A stretch of DNA of 64,000 nt from Nocardioidaceae bacterium. Lineage in GTDB: Bacteria; Actinomycetota; Actinomycetes; Propionibacteriales; Nocardioidaceae. Position 1 is the first letter of the stretch. Every line of letters begins with the position of its first letter. Made by a program: the position numbers and the translations under genes. The notes under the pieces were generated by a model that saw only the letters and a list, made by a program, of their open reading frames with translations, was not told the DNA's origin and did no database searches. Positions 11,255 to 20,447 of this stretch are shown piece after piece. The stretch covers positions 41,090 through 105,089 of the forward strand of contig JAUJOD010000005.1 in NCBI GenBank assembly GCA_030447865.1. The letters are read 5' to 3'.

Positions 11255-13141
11255 TCAGTCGTCGTCCGCGCCGGCAAGACCGGCCGCGCTCGGCGTGGTC
11301 TTGTTGACCTGCATGAGGAACTCGATGTTGGTCTTTGTCGACTTGAGCTTACTGAGCAGCAGCTCGAGCGCTTGTTGACCTTCGAGCGCCGACAAGACCC
11401 GGCGTAGCTTCCACACGATCTGCAGCTCGTCCTTGCTCATCAGCAGCTCCTCACGGCGGGTACCGGAGGCGTCAACGTCGATCGCTGGGAAGATGCGCTT
11501 GTCGGCGTACTCGCGGCGCAGCCGAAGTTCCATGTTTCCGGTGCCCTTGAACTCCTCGAAGATGACCTCGTCCATCTTGGACCCGGTCTCGATCAGCGCG
11601 GTCGCCAGGATGGTCAGCGAGCCGCCGTCCTCGATGTTGCGCGCCGCACCGAAGAACCGCTTCGGCGGATACAGCGCTGAGGAGTCGACACCACCGGAGA
11701 GGATCCGCCCACTGGCGGGAGCTGCGAGGTTGTAGGCGCGACCCAACCGGGTGATCGAGTCGAGCAGTACGACGACGTCGTGGCCCAGCTCGACGAGGCG
11801 CTTCGCGCGCTCGATCGCCAGCTCCGCCACCGTGGTGTGGTCGTCGGCCGGCCGGTCGAACGTCGACGCGACGACCTCGCCCTTGACGGCGCGCTGCATG
11901 TCGGTGACCTCTTCGGGTCGCTCGTCGACGAGGACCACCATCATGTGGCACTCGGGGTTGTTGGTCGTGATGGCGTTCGCGATCGCCTGCATGACGAGCG
12001 TCTTGCCCGCCTTCGACGGCGACACGATCAGCCCACGCTGCCCCTTGCCGATCGGGGCCACGATGTCGATCAGCCGGGTTGTGAGCTGACCTGGCTCGGT
12101 CTCGAGCCGGAGCCGGTCAGCGGCATACAGCGGCGTCAGCTTGGCGAACTCGACCCGGTTGCGCGACGCCTCCGGCTCGGCCCCGTTGACGGTGTCGATG
12201 CGCACCATCGGGTTGAACTTCTCGCGCCGCTCCCCGTCGCGGCTTTGGCGCACGGCGCCGGTGATGGCGTCACCTTTGCGCAACCCGTACTTGCGGACCA
12301 TTGACAAGGCCACGTAGACGTCGTTGGGACCCGGTAGGTAGCCGCTCGTGCGCACGAAGGCGTAGTTGTCGAGGAGGTCGAGGATGCCAGCAGCGGGGAT
12401 CAGGACGTCGTCGTCGCTCACCTGGGGCTCGCTGTCGCCGCCCTCGCGCCGCTTGTCGCGGTCGCGGTAGTTGCGGTCGCGGTTCCGGTTGCGGCTGCGG
12501 CTGCGGCTGCGCCCACCGCGATCGTCGTCGCGGTAGCCGTCCCGGTTGGAGCTCTGGTTTTGGCCGGAGCCTTGGTTCTGGCCCGAGTTTTGGTGTTGGC
12601 CCTGTCCCGATGAGCTTTGCCCTTGGCCGTTGCCCGACCCATTACTGCGGTCGCGTACGGAGCCGTGCTGGCTGCCTTGCTGCTGGCTGCCCTGCTGCTG
12701 GCTTTGGAGTTGGCTGTTGCGCTGCTGGTCGGCCTGCTGTCCGGATCGTTGATCGGACCGGCTCGGGTTGTCCTCCAAGCCTCGCGGCGAGGACGGCTCC
12801 TGTCGGCCGGCGGAGCCCGGACCTGAGTCGGAGAACGAGCGCACATCGCCGATGGGCTGACCGCTGCGACCGTTGTCGTCACGCTGGCCGTTGGTCGACG
12901 GCGCGGATGGATTGCTGCTTCCGGAGCTGCTGCTCGGTGCGGAGTTGCCGCTTTGGGCCGAGCTGATGGCGGCGACGAGGGCGCTCTTGCGCATGCCCCC
13001 GGTGCCTTTGATGCCAAGGCTGCCGGCGAGCTGCTTGAGTTCCGGCAACAGCATCGAGTTGAGGCCACCCGACTTCTTGCGGCTCGCTGTCTCGGTCGTC
13101 CCGGCAGCTGCGGCTGGAGTGGCTTCAGAAGTTTCCGTCAC
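11255..13141 (-). CDS. rho: Transcription termination factor Rho
   Basis: Hexameric RNA helicase that ends transcription. I chose the GTG at 13141 (628 residues) because it follows the ribosome-binding site GGAAGGA. The open frame continues to 13345 without family similarity. After the N-terminal Rho domain there is an insertion of about 180 residues rich in S, Q, N, G, R and D, with runs such as QLQSQQQGSQQQG and RSRSRNRNRDR. This insertion is characteristic of actinobacterial Rho. The RNA-binding and ATPase parts follow, with Walker A PSKAGKT and the RLGRAYNLAAPASGR segment. Confidence 0.95.
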   Translation of the reverse strand: MTETSEATPAAAAGTTETASRKKSGGLNSMLLPELKQLAGSLGIKGTGGMRKSALVAAISSAQSGNSAPSSSSGSSNPSAPSTNGQRDDNGRSGQPIGDVRSFSDSGPGSAGRQEPSSPRGLEDNPSRSDQRSGQQADQQRNSQLQSQQQGSQQQGSQHGSVRDRSNGSGNGQGQSSSGQGQHQNSGQNQGSGQNQSSNRDGYRDDDRGGRSRSRSRNRNRDRNYRDRDKRREGGDSEPQVSDDDVLIPAAGILDLLDNYAFVRTSGYLPGPNDVYVALSMVRKYGLRKGDAITGAVRQSRDGERREKFNPMVRIDTVNGAEPEASRNRVEFAKLTPLYAADRLRLETEPGQLTTRLIDIVAPIGKGQRGLIVSPSKAGKTLVMQAIANAITTNNPECHMMVVLVDERPEEVTDMQRAVKGEVVASTFDRPADDHTTVAELAIERAKRLVELGHDVVVLLDSITRLGRAYNLAAPASGRILSGGVDSSALYPPKRFFGAARNIEDGGSLTILATALIETGSKMDEVIFEEFKGTGNMELRLRREYADKRIFPAIDVDASGTRREELLMSKDELQIVWKLRRVLSALEGQQALELLLSKLKSTKTNIEFLMQVNKTTPSAAGLAGADDD

Positions 13142-13420
13142 GTGAGGTCCTTCCCACGTCTGGTGCGCAGTCAGATTGCGCCGCGGTGATAGAGGTAACT
13201 CGCGGATGATCAGCGGTCGTCTGCTCCGGCTTGCGCCAACGCGGGATACCGCGTGGCTCACGCCGGGAAGGGTGCTGAACGATCTCTGCGATCCGCAAGA
13301 GGAGACCGGCTCACAGTCTGGCCGATGCGACTCAGACAGTAGCACTAACTTCGTCGGTCTGTCCTAACACCCTGGTCAACACGGCGCCAACACGCCGCAT
13401 TCCCCTGAGTTCCCACCCAC

Positions 13421-13464
13421 CTGTCAGACTCCATTCCACCTATAGGTCGACTACGTTCTGACAA
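13421..13464 (-). repeat. Nested-palindrome element, copy C, fused to the end of thrB
   Basis: Reverse-oriented copy: on the minus strand TTGTCAGA, ACGT, AGTCGACC, TATA, GGTGGAAT, GGAG, TCTGACAG. The inner right arm has decayed (two changes from GGTCGACT). The thrB reading frame runs into its left half, and the TAG stop lies in the central loop. Confidence 0.82.
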
Positions 13465-14375
13465 CTCTCAACGGCGGCGGGAGCGGCTGCGGCTGCGGCT
13501 GCGGAGGCGACGGGCAGTTCCAGGCACCGCCAGCCGGCTGGAGTCCAGCGGCGCGGCTCGACGGGATCGGTGGGTGTGCTCAGTGCGAGCACCGCGGGAC
13601 CGGACCCGGAGAGTACGGCGGCGACACCGGCGGCACGCAAGGCGTCCATCAGCGCGAACGACGCGGGCATCGCCGTACGCCGAAACGGCTGGTGCAGCCG
13701 GTCCTCGGTGGCCGCGAGCAGTTCCTGCGGGTGCTGGGTGAGCGCCGCGACCAGCAGCCCCGCGCGGCCGGCGTTCAGCCCGGCGTCGACGTGCGTCACC
13801 CGCTCCGGCAGGAGGTTACGCGCAACCTCGGTGGCCAGCGACGTTGGTGGCACGAAGACGACGGGGGAAACGTCGGGGTGTACGTCGAGCGCTACCGCCC
13901 TGGTCTGCCCCCCGGCGGTCCAGGCCACCGTGAAGCCGCCCAGCAGGCAGGCAGCGACATTGTCGGGGTGCCCCTCGAGCGAGGCGGCCAACGTGAGCGC
14001 CGTGCCCAGGTCGAGCGTCGCGTCGAGCGTCAACGCCACAGCCGACTGGATGCCCGCGACGATGGCCGCCGCCGAAGAGCCGAGCCCTCGGCGGTGCGGC
14101 ACCTCGTTGACGCACGACAGCCGCAGGCCAGGCTGCGGCACGCCAAGGGTGTCGAAGGTCGCTCGCATCGAGCGGACCACCAGGTGCGACTCGTCGCGGG
14201 GTATGGCGTCAGCGCCTTCGCCGGTGACCTCGACATCCACGCCACTCGAAGCCACCGCGGCTCGCACGACGTCATACCGGCCGACGGCCAGCCCGAAGCT
14301 GTCGAAGCCCGGACCCAGGTTTGCGCAGGTCGCCGGAGCCCGAATCGCGACGCTGCCGGTCCCGAACTGCGACAT
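13440..14375 (-). CDS. thrB: Homoserine kinase
   Basis: GHMP kinase that phosphorylates homoserine for threonine synthesis. The 311-residue protein has the N-terminal PATCANLGPGFDSFG motif, the ATP loop PHRRGLGSSAAAIVAG, and the C-terminal GSGPAVLAL. The last residues, ESCQNVVDL, and the stop come from repeat copy C, after an alanine-rich stretch. The native C-terminus has therefore been replaced or extended. The ATG overlaps the thrC stop (TGATG). Confidence 0.94.
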   Translation of the reverse strand: MSQFGTGSVAIRAPATCANLGPGFDSFGLAVGRYDVVRAAVASSGVDVEVTGEGADAIPRDESHLVVRSMRATFDTLGVPQPGLRLSCVNEVPHRRGLGSSAAAIVAGIQSAVALTLDATLDLGTALTLAASLEGHPDNVAACLLGGFTVAWTAGGQTRAVALDVHPDVSPVVFVPPTSLATEVARNLLPERVTHVDAGLNAGRAGLLVAALTQHPQELLAATEDRLHQPFRRTAMPASFALMDALRAAGVAAVLSGSGPAVLALSTPTDPVEPRRWTPAGWRCLELPVASAAAAAAAPAAVESCQNVVDL

Positions 14376-15466
14376 CAGGCGGAGACGAGATCGGCAGCAG
14401 CAGCAGCCTGGTCGACGTCGGCGTCGACGACCACCTCCGTGACCGCGCCGCGGAAATCCAGCGCAGTGTCGATGTCCTTGAGCCCGTGGCCGGTCACGGT
14501 CACCGTGATCGTCAGTCCCGGGCGGACCTTCCCGGCCGCCCAGCGGGCCAGCAGCCCCGCGACGCCGGCAGCGGATGCCGGTTCGACGAACACCCCGTCC
14601 CGAACCGCCAGGTCCTGCTGGGCCTGCAGGATCTGGCGATCAGACACTGCCTCGATCACCCCGCCCGACTCGTCTCGGGCGGCTTCGGCGAGCAGCCAGG
14701 AGGCCGGGTTGCCCACTCGAATCGCCGTCGCCAGCGTCTCGGGATCGCGCACGACCTGGCCCGACACCAACGGCGCCGCGCCTTCGGCCTGGAAGCCCCA
14801 CAGCGCCGGCGGAGTCGACACGCGACCGGCCTCGGCGTACTCCCGGAACCCCTTCCAGTACGCGCTGATGTTCCCGGCGTTGCCGACCGGCACGACGTGC
14901 ACGTCGGGGCAGTCGTGAAGTGCGTCGACGATCTCGAACGCTGCGGTCTTCTGCCCCTCCAGCCGCATCGGGTTGACGGAGTTCACCAACGAGACCGGAT
15001 AGTCCTTCGCCAGCGCCCGAGCGACCTCGAGGCAGGAGTCGAAGCCGCCGCGCACCGCGATGAGCCGAGCGCCGTACATGATCGCCTGCGCGACCTTGCC
15101 GGGCGCGATCTTGCCGTGCGGCACGAGCACGAGCGGTCGCAGGCCCGCCCGCGAGGAGTACGCCGCCATCGAGGCCGCGGTGTTGCCCGTCGACGCGCAC
15201 ACGACCGCCGTTGCGCCCTGCTCGAGGGCGGAGGACACCGCCACCGTCATCCCCCGGTCCTTGAACGAGCCGGTCGGGTTGTTCGCCTCGACCTTCAGCC
15301 ACACCGAGCACCGGGTCTTCGCCGACAGCCAACCCGACTCGACGAGAGGGGTGCCGCCCTCTCCGAGCGTCACCACCGGAGTCTCGGCGCTGACCGGCAG
15401 CCAGTCGCGGTACTCCTCGATGACGCCGCGCCACGGTGACGCCCCGGTCCCCGTCGGAGCGGTCAC
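14375..15466 (-). CDS. thrC: Threonine synthase
   Basis: PLP enzyme that converts O-phosphohomoserine to threonine. The PLP lysine is in the segment NNPTGSFKDRGMTVAVS, and the phosphate-binding loop is VGNAGNISAYWKGF. The GTG at 15466 (363 residues) overlaps the lysA stop by 3 bases (GTGA). The open frame upstream to 15502 lies inside lysA. It directly follows lysA, without the homoserine dehydrogenase gene that usually sits here. Confidence 0.95.
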   Translation of the reverse strand: MTAPTGTGASPWRGVIEEYRDWLPVSAETPVVTLGEGGTPLVESGWLSAKTRCSVWLKVEANNPTGSFKDRGMTVAVSSALEQGATAVVCASTGNTAASMAAYSSRAGLRPLVLVPHGKIAPGKVAQAIMYGARLIAVRGGFDSCLEVARALAKDYPVSLVNSVNPMRLEGQKTAAFEIVDALHDCPDVHVVPVGNAGNISAYWKGFREYAEAGRVSTPPALWGFQAEGAAPLVSGQVVRDPETLATAIRVGNPASWLLAEAARDESGGVIEAVSDRQILQAQQDLAVRDGVFVEPASAAGVAGLLARWAAGKVRPGLTITVTVTGHGLKDIDTALDFRGAVTEVVVDADVDQAAAAADLVSA

Positions 15467-16875
15467 TGGTTGGGCGACACTTCGGTCTCGTCGACATCCC
15501 ACCGCAGCAGGTCAGCCTCGGTGTCACGCCGCACGATCAGCCGAGCGCGGCCGTCTCGAACCGCGACCACGGGCGCACGCGGCACGTGGTTGTAGGTGCT
15601 CGCCAGCGAGCGGCAATACGCCCCGGTCGCCGGTACGGCGAGCAGGTCTCCTGCGGTGATGTCGCTCGGAAGGAACTCGTCCCTCACCACGACGTCACCG
15701 GCCTCGCAGTGCTTGCCCACCACTCGCGACAACACCGGGGCCGCACCTGACCGGCGGGACGCGAGTGTGCAGGAGAAGTCCGCGCCATAGAGCGCCGCGC
15801 GGAGGTTGTCGCTCATGCCGCCGTCGACAGCGACGTACAGCCGGCTCCGGCCACCGGCGAGCTGCACCCGCTTCACCGTCCCGACGGTGTAGAGGGTGAA
15901 CGTCGACGGACCGGCGATGGCGCGGCCCGGTTCGATCGCCAGCCGCGGGACGTCGATACCGAGGGCCCGGCACTCTCGGTCGATGATCGACCCGATGCCC
16001 GCCGCCAGTGCAGCCGGTGGGGCCGGGTCGTCCTGGGTGGTGTAGGCGATGCCAAACCCACCGCCGACGTTGAGTTCCGGAAGGGAGAGCCCAGCCGACA
16101 GACACCGCGCATGCAGGGCCAGCACTCGGCGTACGGCGACCTCGAAACCGGCGGTGTCGAAGATCTGTGAGCCGATGTGGGAGTGCAGACCCCGCAGCTC
16201 CAGGCTCGGGCGGGCGGCAACAGCCTGAATCGCCTGGACGGCGTCGCCGCCGCCGATCGAGAACCCGAACTTCTGGTCGTCGTGCGCCGTCGCGATGTAT
16301 TCGTGGGTGTGCGCCTCCACCCCGGCGGTGACCCTGATCAGGACCCGCTGGCGAACCCCCCGCTCCGCCGCGATCTCGGCAAGCCGGTCGATCTCCGCGG
16401 CCGAGTCGACGACGACTCTGCCCACCCCGGCCTCCACCGCCCGGGTCAGCTCGACGACGCTCTTGTTGTTGCCGTGGAACGCGATGCGCTCGGGATCCAT
16501 GCCAGCCCGCAGCGCAACAGTGAGCTCCCCGCCGGAGCACACGTCGAGGCTCAACCCCTCCTCCTTGACCCAGCGCACAACGGCGAGGCAGGCGAAGGCC
16601 TTGGCTGCGTAGTACACATCCGTGCCGGCGAAAGCCTGCTTGAAGGCTCTGGCGCGGTGCCGGAGGTCGTCCTCGTCAACGACGAAGCAGGGGGTGCCGA
16701 ACTCCTCGGCGAGCTGACCGACCGGGACACCGGCGACCGACAGCTCCCCGGCCGTCTTACGCACCGAACCGGCCCACAGCTCCGGCTGGAGCAGGTTGGG
16801 GTCGGCTGGTGGCGACAGCCACGACGGGTTGCTGGGGTGTGTCGACGGAACCATAACCTCGCGCACCTCAGCCAC
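15463..16875 (-). CDS. lysA: Diaminopimelate decarboxylase
   Basis: PLP enzyme of the last lysine step, with a TIM-barrel and a C-terminal beta domain. The 470-residue protein contains the PLP-lysine segment DVYYAAKAFACLAVVRW, the glycine-rich LNVGGGFGIAY loop, EPGRAI, and the cofactor/substrate segment ATGAYCRSLASTYNHVPR. GTG start at 16875 behind AGGTG, 12 bases after argS. Gene order argS-lysA matches mycobacteria. Confidence 0.95.
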   Translation of the reverse strand: MAEVREVMVPSTHPSNPSWLSPPADPNLLQPELWAGSVRKTAGELSVAGVPVGQLAEEFGTPCFVVDEDDLRHRARAFKQAFAGTDVYYAAKAFACLAVVRWVKEEGLSLDVCSGGELTVALRAGMDPERIAFHGNNKSVVELTRAVEAGVGRVVVDSAAEIDRLAEIAAERGVRQRVLIRVTAGVEAHTHEYIATAHDDQKFGFSIGGGDAVQAIQAVAARPSLELRGLHSHIGSQIFDTAGFEVAVRRVLALHARCLSAGLSLPELNVGGGFGIAYTTQDDPAPPAALAAGIGSIIDRECRALGIDVPRLAIEPGRAIAGPSTFTLYTVGTVKRVQLAGGRSRLYVAVDGGMSDNLRAALYGADFSCTLASRRSGAAPVLSRVVGKHCEAGDVVVRDEFLPSDITAGDLLAVPATGAYCRSLASTYNHVPRAPVVAVRDGRARLIVRRDTEADLLRWDVDETEVSPNQ

Positions 16876-16887
16876 GTCGCACCTGCT

Positions 16888-18552
16888 TCACATGCGCTCG
16901 GGCGCTGAGACGCCAAGCAGCCCGAGGCCGGTGACGAAGACGGTCCGGGTTGCCTCGACCAGCAACAGGCGAGCCCGGTGCAGGTCGGTCGGCTCTTCAT
17001 CGCCCAGCGGCAGCACCCGGCAGACGTCGTAGAACTTGTGGAAGGTCGAGGCGGTGGCTTCGAGGTACCGGGCGAGCCGGTGCGGCTGGCGCAGGTCAGC
17101 CACTGCGGACACCACCCGGGGGAACTCAGCCAGCGCCCGCAGCAGGTCTCCCTCGCGGTCGTCGGCGAGGAGGGACGGGTCGAAGTCCGCCGCGGACCAC
17201 GCTATCCCCAGCTCGGTGGCGTTGCGCAGGATCGAGGCCAGCCGAGCTGACGCGTACTGCACGTAGTACACCGGGTTGTCGTTGCTGGCGCTGGTCCACA
17301 GCGCCAGGTCGATGTCGATGTTGGAGTCGGTGGAGTAGCGGACCAGCGCGTACCGCGCCGCGTCCACCCCCAGCGCTTCGATCAGGTCGTCGATGGTGAC
17401 CACCGATCCCGCCCGCTTGGCCATCCGCACCGGTTTGCCGTCCCGGACGACGTTGACCATCTGCCCGATGAGGACCTCGAGGTTCTCGTGCGGGGTATCG
17501 CCGAACGCTTGGCACATGGCCAGCAGTCGCCCGACGTATCCGTGGTGGTCGGCGCCGAGCATGATCACGACGAGATCGAAACCGCGCTCCCGCTTGTCGA
17601 GGTAGTACGCCAGGTCGGCGGCGATGTACGCCGGCGCGCCGGTGGACCGGATGATCACGCGGTCCTTGTCGTCGCCGTACTTCTGCGTGCGCAGCCAAAC
17701 AGCGCCGTCGGCCTCGTAGACGTTGCCCATCTCGCGCAGCCGGTCGATCGCCCGCTCGACGGCACCGCTGTCGTGCAGTGTTTGCTGGTGGGTGTAGACG
17801 TCGAAGTCGACCCCGAAGTCGTGCAACGTCCGCTTGATGTCAGCGAACATGAGCTCGACACCCTGGTGCCGGAAGACCTCCTTGGCCTCGTCGTCGGGGA
17901 GTTCGAGCACGCCCGGGTGGCCGGCGACGACCTGGTCGGCGATGTCGACGAGGTAGTTGCCGACGTACCCGTCCTCAGGAGGCTCCTGTCCGCGCGCGAC
18001 AGCCAGCAGCGACCGGCAGAACCTGTCGATCTGCGCTCCGTGGTCGTTGAAGTAGTACTCGCGGGTTACGTCGGCGCCGAGTGCGGTGAACACCCTGGCG
18101 AGGCTGTCTCCGACCGGCGCCCACCGACCAGTGCCGATGTGGATGGGTCCGGTCGGATTGGCCGAGACGAACTCGAGATTGATCCGGTTGCCAGCGAGGC
18201 GCGTAGAGGTGCCGTACGTCGCACCGGCCTCGACGATCGCTCGAGCCACCTCGCCTTGTGCCGCCGCGGAAACGGTGATGTTGAGGAAGCCTGGCCCCGC
18301 TACATCGGCCGCCGCTATGCCGTCGGCATGCTGAAGCTCCTTCGCCAGGGCGTCAGCAAGCACCCGTGGCGGAAGGGACGCCTGCTTGGACAACTGCAAC
18401 GCGATGTTGGTGGCGTAGTCGCCGTGGGCCTTGTTCTTGGGACGTTCGACCGTGACGGAGGAGGGCACGCCGCCGTCCAACGCGACGACTCCGCGCTCGG
18501 TGAGCGACGTCAAGGCGCCGACGAGCGTCCTGGAAAGCTCCTCGGGGGTCAC
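16888..18552 (-). CDS. argS: Arginyl-tRNA synthetase
   Basis: Class I synthetase charging tRNA-Arg. The 554-residue protein has the N-terminal tRNA-binding domain ([13 protein letters not shown]), the HIGH-equivalent HIGTG ([12 protein letters not shown]), the KMSK-equivalent MAKRAGSVV, and a C-terminal DALR anticodon domain. The GTG at 18552 gives the family N-terminus [11 protein letters not shown]. The open frame continues to 18717 only because it reads through repeat copy D. It is adjacent to a divergent tRNA-Arg gene. Confidence 0.95.
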   Translation of the reverse strand: MTPEELSRTLVGALTSLTERGVVALDGGVPSSVTVERPKNKAHGDYATNIALQLSKQASLPPRVLADALAKELQHADGIAAADVAGPGFLNITVSAAAQGEVARAIVEAGATYGTSTRLAGNRINLEFVSANPTGPIHIGTGRWAPVGDSLARVFTALGADVTREYYFNDHGAQIDRFCRSLLAVARGQEPPEDGYVGNYLVDIADQVVAGHPGVLELPDDEAKEVFRHQGVELMFADIKRTLHDFGVDFDVYTHQQTLHDSGAVERAIDRLREMGNVYEADGAVWLRTQKYGDDKDRVIIRSTGAPAYIAADLAYYLDKRERGFDLVVIMLGADHHGYVGRLLAMCQAFGDTPHENLEVLIGQMVNVVRDGKPVRMAKRAGSVVTIDDLIEALGVDAARYALVRYSTDSNIDIDLALWTSASNDNPVYYVQYASARLASILRNATELGIAWSAADFDPSLLADDREGDLLRALAEFPRVVSAVADLRQPHRLARYLEATASTFHKFYDVCRVLPLGDEEPTDLHRARLLLVEATRTVFVTGLGLLGVSAPERM

Positions 18553-18596
18553 CAATCCATCGTATCGGTGGCACCGCTCCCCCTCCCTACCGCGAG

Positions 18597-18640
18597 TTGT
18601 CAGAACGTAGTCGACCCATAGGTCGACTGGAGTCTGACAA
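18597..18640 (+). repeat. Nested-palindrome element, copy D
   Basis: Consensus copy with both stems perfect: TTGTCAGA/TCTGACAA outer, AGTCGACC/GGTCGACT inner, CATA loop, spacers ACGT and GGAG. It lies between the divergent argS and tRNA-Arg genes, about 45 bases from the argS start, where a terminator would make no sense. Confidence 0.88.
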
Positions 18641-18690
18641 GTCCGAAGGGGTAGTGGGGAGCCGCTGCTACCCTGTGGGGCGCCGGGTGA

Positions 18691-18762
18691 GCCCCCGTAG
18701 CTCAGGGGATAGAGCACCGCCCTCCGGAGGCGGGAGCGCAGGTTCGAATCCTGCCGGGGGCG
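18691..18762 (+). tRNA. tRNA-Arg, anticodon CCG
   Basis: 72-base cloverleaf. Acceptor GCCCCCG pairs with CGGGGGC. D arm is GCTC...GAGC. Anticodon stem CCGCC/GGCGG has loop CTCCGGA (anticodon CCG at 18724-18726). T arm is GCAGG-TTCGAAT-CCTGC, discriminator G. CCA is not encoded in full. Arg(CCG) reads CGG codons. A T-rich stretch (CCCTTTCTCTTTTATA) follows and may end transcription. Confidence 0.97.
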
Positions 18763-18959
18763 CCGAGGTCTGCGACCCTTTCTCTTTTATACGACACGCT
18801 GATGCCGTCCGCGCCTGTTCCGCCCGGTATGCGTGGATTTCAGAACTGACACATAAAAAACTGCCAGGAAACCCGTTACGCCCGTAAGGCTTGGCTCGTT
18901 CAGTAACTGTATGTAACCTGCAGTTCACCATTCGTAACAATCGTCCCTTGGAGCCTCAA

Positions 18960-20273
18960 ATGAGCCATAAGGTGTTTACCACCGGAGTCTCTCTCTCCGT
19001 CGCAGCCACCGGGCTGCTTTTCATGACGTCGCCAGCTCAGGCAAGCTTCGCCGCGGCCGCCGGCACGCTTACTCCTACCAACTTCGCGATGGAAGCCTCC
19101 GGCTATGCCACCCGAGTCAAGGGCGGCCAGGTACCGGCTAGCTCAGACCAAAGCGCCTTCCAGGTGATCGGTTGCACGAACCTGGCCGGCAAGAACAAGA
19201 CGAACGCCGAGGCGACTGCCGACGCCGCGCCACTGATCAGCACAAAGGACGCCGCGACACGGGTCTGGACCACCAAGAGCGCCGACGGTGTTGTTTCCTC
19301 TTGGGCGCGTAACAGGATCGCGTCGGTCGCGATCGGAGACGCTACGACACCGAGCACCGCCACCATCAACGGCATCACGTCGACGTCTCGCGCTTTCCAC
19401 GACACAAACGGCTTCCACGCGGCCACGCGCACAAGTGTCCTCTCGATCACCGTCGATCCAGACGGAGAAGGTGGAGTTCCCGGTGTGACGACCCCGGGCG
19501 GGCCAACGGCCGACAATCCGGTCATCGAGGTGCCTGGGGTGGCGGAGATCTCTGTCGGACCAAAGAAGACGGCGCAGGACGCCAATGGCGCGTCTGCCCA
19601 AGCTGATGCACTCCGGATCAAGCTGCTCGCAAGCGACACGGTTGTCTTCCTCGCGCACTCGCGGGCGACGATCAATGGCGGCGTGGTTTCCGGCCTCTTC
19701 AGAGGGTCCGCCTACGCATCGAAGGCCACCGCTGCTGGCGGCCGCGTCACGAGCGGCAGGACCCCTTACATCGTGATGCCATGCCAGGGCACTGACGGCG
19801 CAGTCATCAGCAGGGACATTGCCAGGGCCAACCCCAAGGTCATCGTCAACGGAGTCGTCGCCAAGGGTCTGCATGCTGACCAGTCGGCAGACCAGACGCG
19901 GTTGAGAGCCTCGGGTTACGAGCGCGGCCGAGTCGAGCGCGTGCGCATCGGAGAAGGAACCAACCGCGTACTCGCGGTTTCCGGAATCGTTGGACGGGCC
20001 AACGTCCACTTCGTTCGAGGTGAAGGAATCACCAAGGACGTCAAGGGCAGCCACATCCTCGGTGTGACTCTCAACGGCGAGCCCCAGCGCTTTGGCAGCG
20101 ATGGCGTGATCCGGGTCGCCAACCTCGCCAAGCTTGAGCGCAACATCGTCAAGCGCACGAAGTTGACTATTCAGGTCACGCAGCTTCGAGTCACGCTGCT
20201 CGGAGGGACCAACGAGGGGACGGTCATCGACCTCGGCGTCGCGAAGGTCGGGTTCAGCAGGTCAGGCCTGTAA
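18960..20273 (+). CDS. Secreted protein, probably choice-of-anchor P family
   Basis: 437-residue exported protein. A signal peptide (SHKVFTTGVSLSVAATGLLF) is followed by a cleavage site near SPAQAS. I took the ATG at 18960 because GGAG lies 8 bases upstream. Two beta-rich halves are visible, one around SGYATRVKGG and one around VPGVAEISVG, joined by a proline/glycine linker near PGVTTPGGPTADNP. There is one cysteine per half (IGCTN, MPCQG). The pattern resembles choice-of-anchor P surface proteins of actinobacteria. No catalytic motif, LPXTG or C-terminal helix is seen. The upstream region is AT-richer than its surroundings. Confidence 0.6.
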   Translation: MSHKVFTTGVSLSVAATGLLFMTSPAQASFAAAAGTLTPTNFAMEASGYATRVKGGQVPASSDQSAFQVIGCTNLAGKNKTNAEATADAAPLISTKDAATRVWTTKSADGVVSSWARNRIASVAIGDATTPSTATINGITSTSRAFHDTNGFHAATRTSVLSITVDPDGEGGVPGVTTPGGPTADNPVIEVPGVAEISVGPKKTAQDANGASAQADALRIKLLASDTVVFLAHSRATINGGVVSGLFRGSAYASKATAAGGRVTSGRTPYIVMPCQGTDGAVISRDIARANPKVIVNGVVAKGLHADQSADQTRLRASGYERGRVERVRIGEGTNRVLAVSGIVGRANVHFVRGEGITKDVKGSHILGVTLNGEPQRFGSDGVIRVANLAKLERNIVKRTKLTIQVTQLRVTLLGGTNEGTVIDLGVAKVGFSRSGL

Positions 20274-20304
20274 CCAGCGCCTGCTGCGGACGTACGTCCA
20301 CCAC

Positions 20305-20333
20305 GAGGGGCTGTCCGAAAAGGGCGGCCCCTC
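20305..20333 (+). terminator. Possible terminator hairpin
   Basis: GAGGGGC at 20305-20311 pairs with GCCCCTC at 20327-20333 around a 15-base loop, 32 bases after the secreted-protein stop and before kgd. There is no U-tract. Confidence 0.45.
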
Positions 20334-20447
20334 CTGGTGTCCTCGAAGACAGCCACCACTGTCTGCGCTGCCCATGGAGGGAGCCGGGGGGTTAGCCTTG
20401 AAGCTGTCCATGCAGGCGCCGCAGCGGAAGAGGCGAAACTAAAGGCC

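Noticed and set aside
13142..13345. Upstream extension of the rho frame
   Set aside because: Ribosome site and family start point to GTG 13141; the upstream part is leader DNA.
18553..18717. Upstream extension of argS to 18717
   Set aside because: The added residues are encoded by repeat copy D and by antisense of the tRNA-Arg region.
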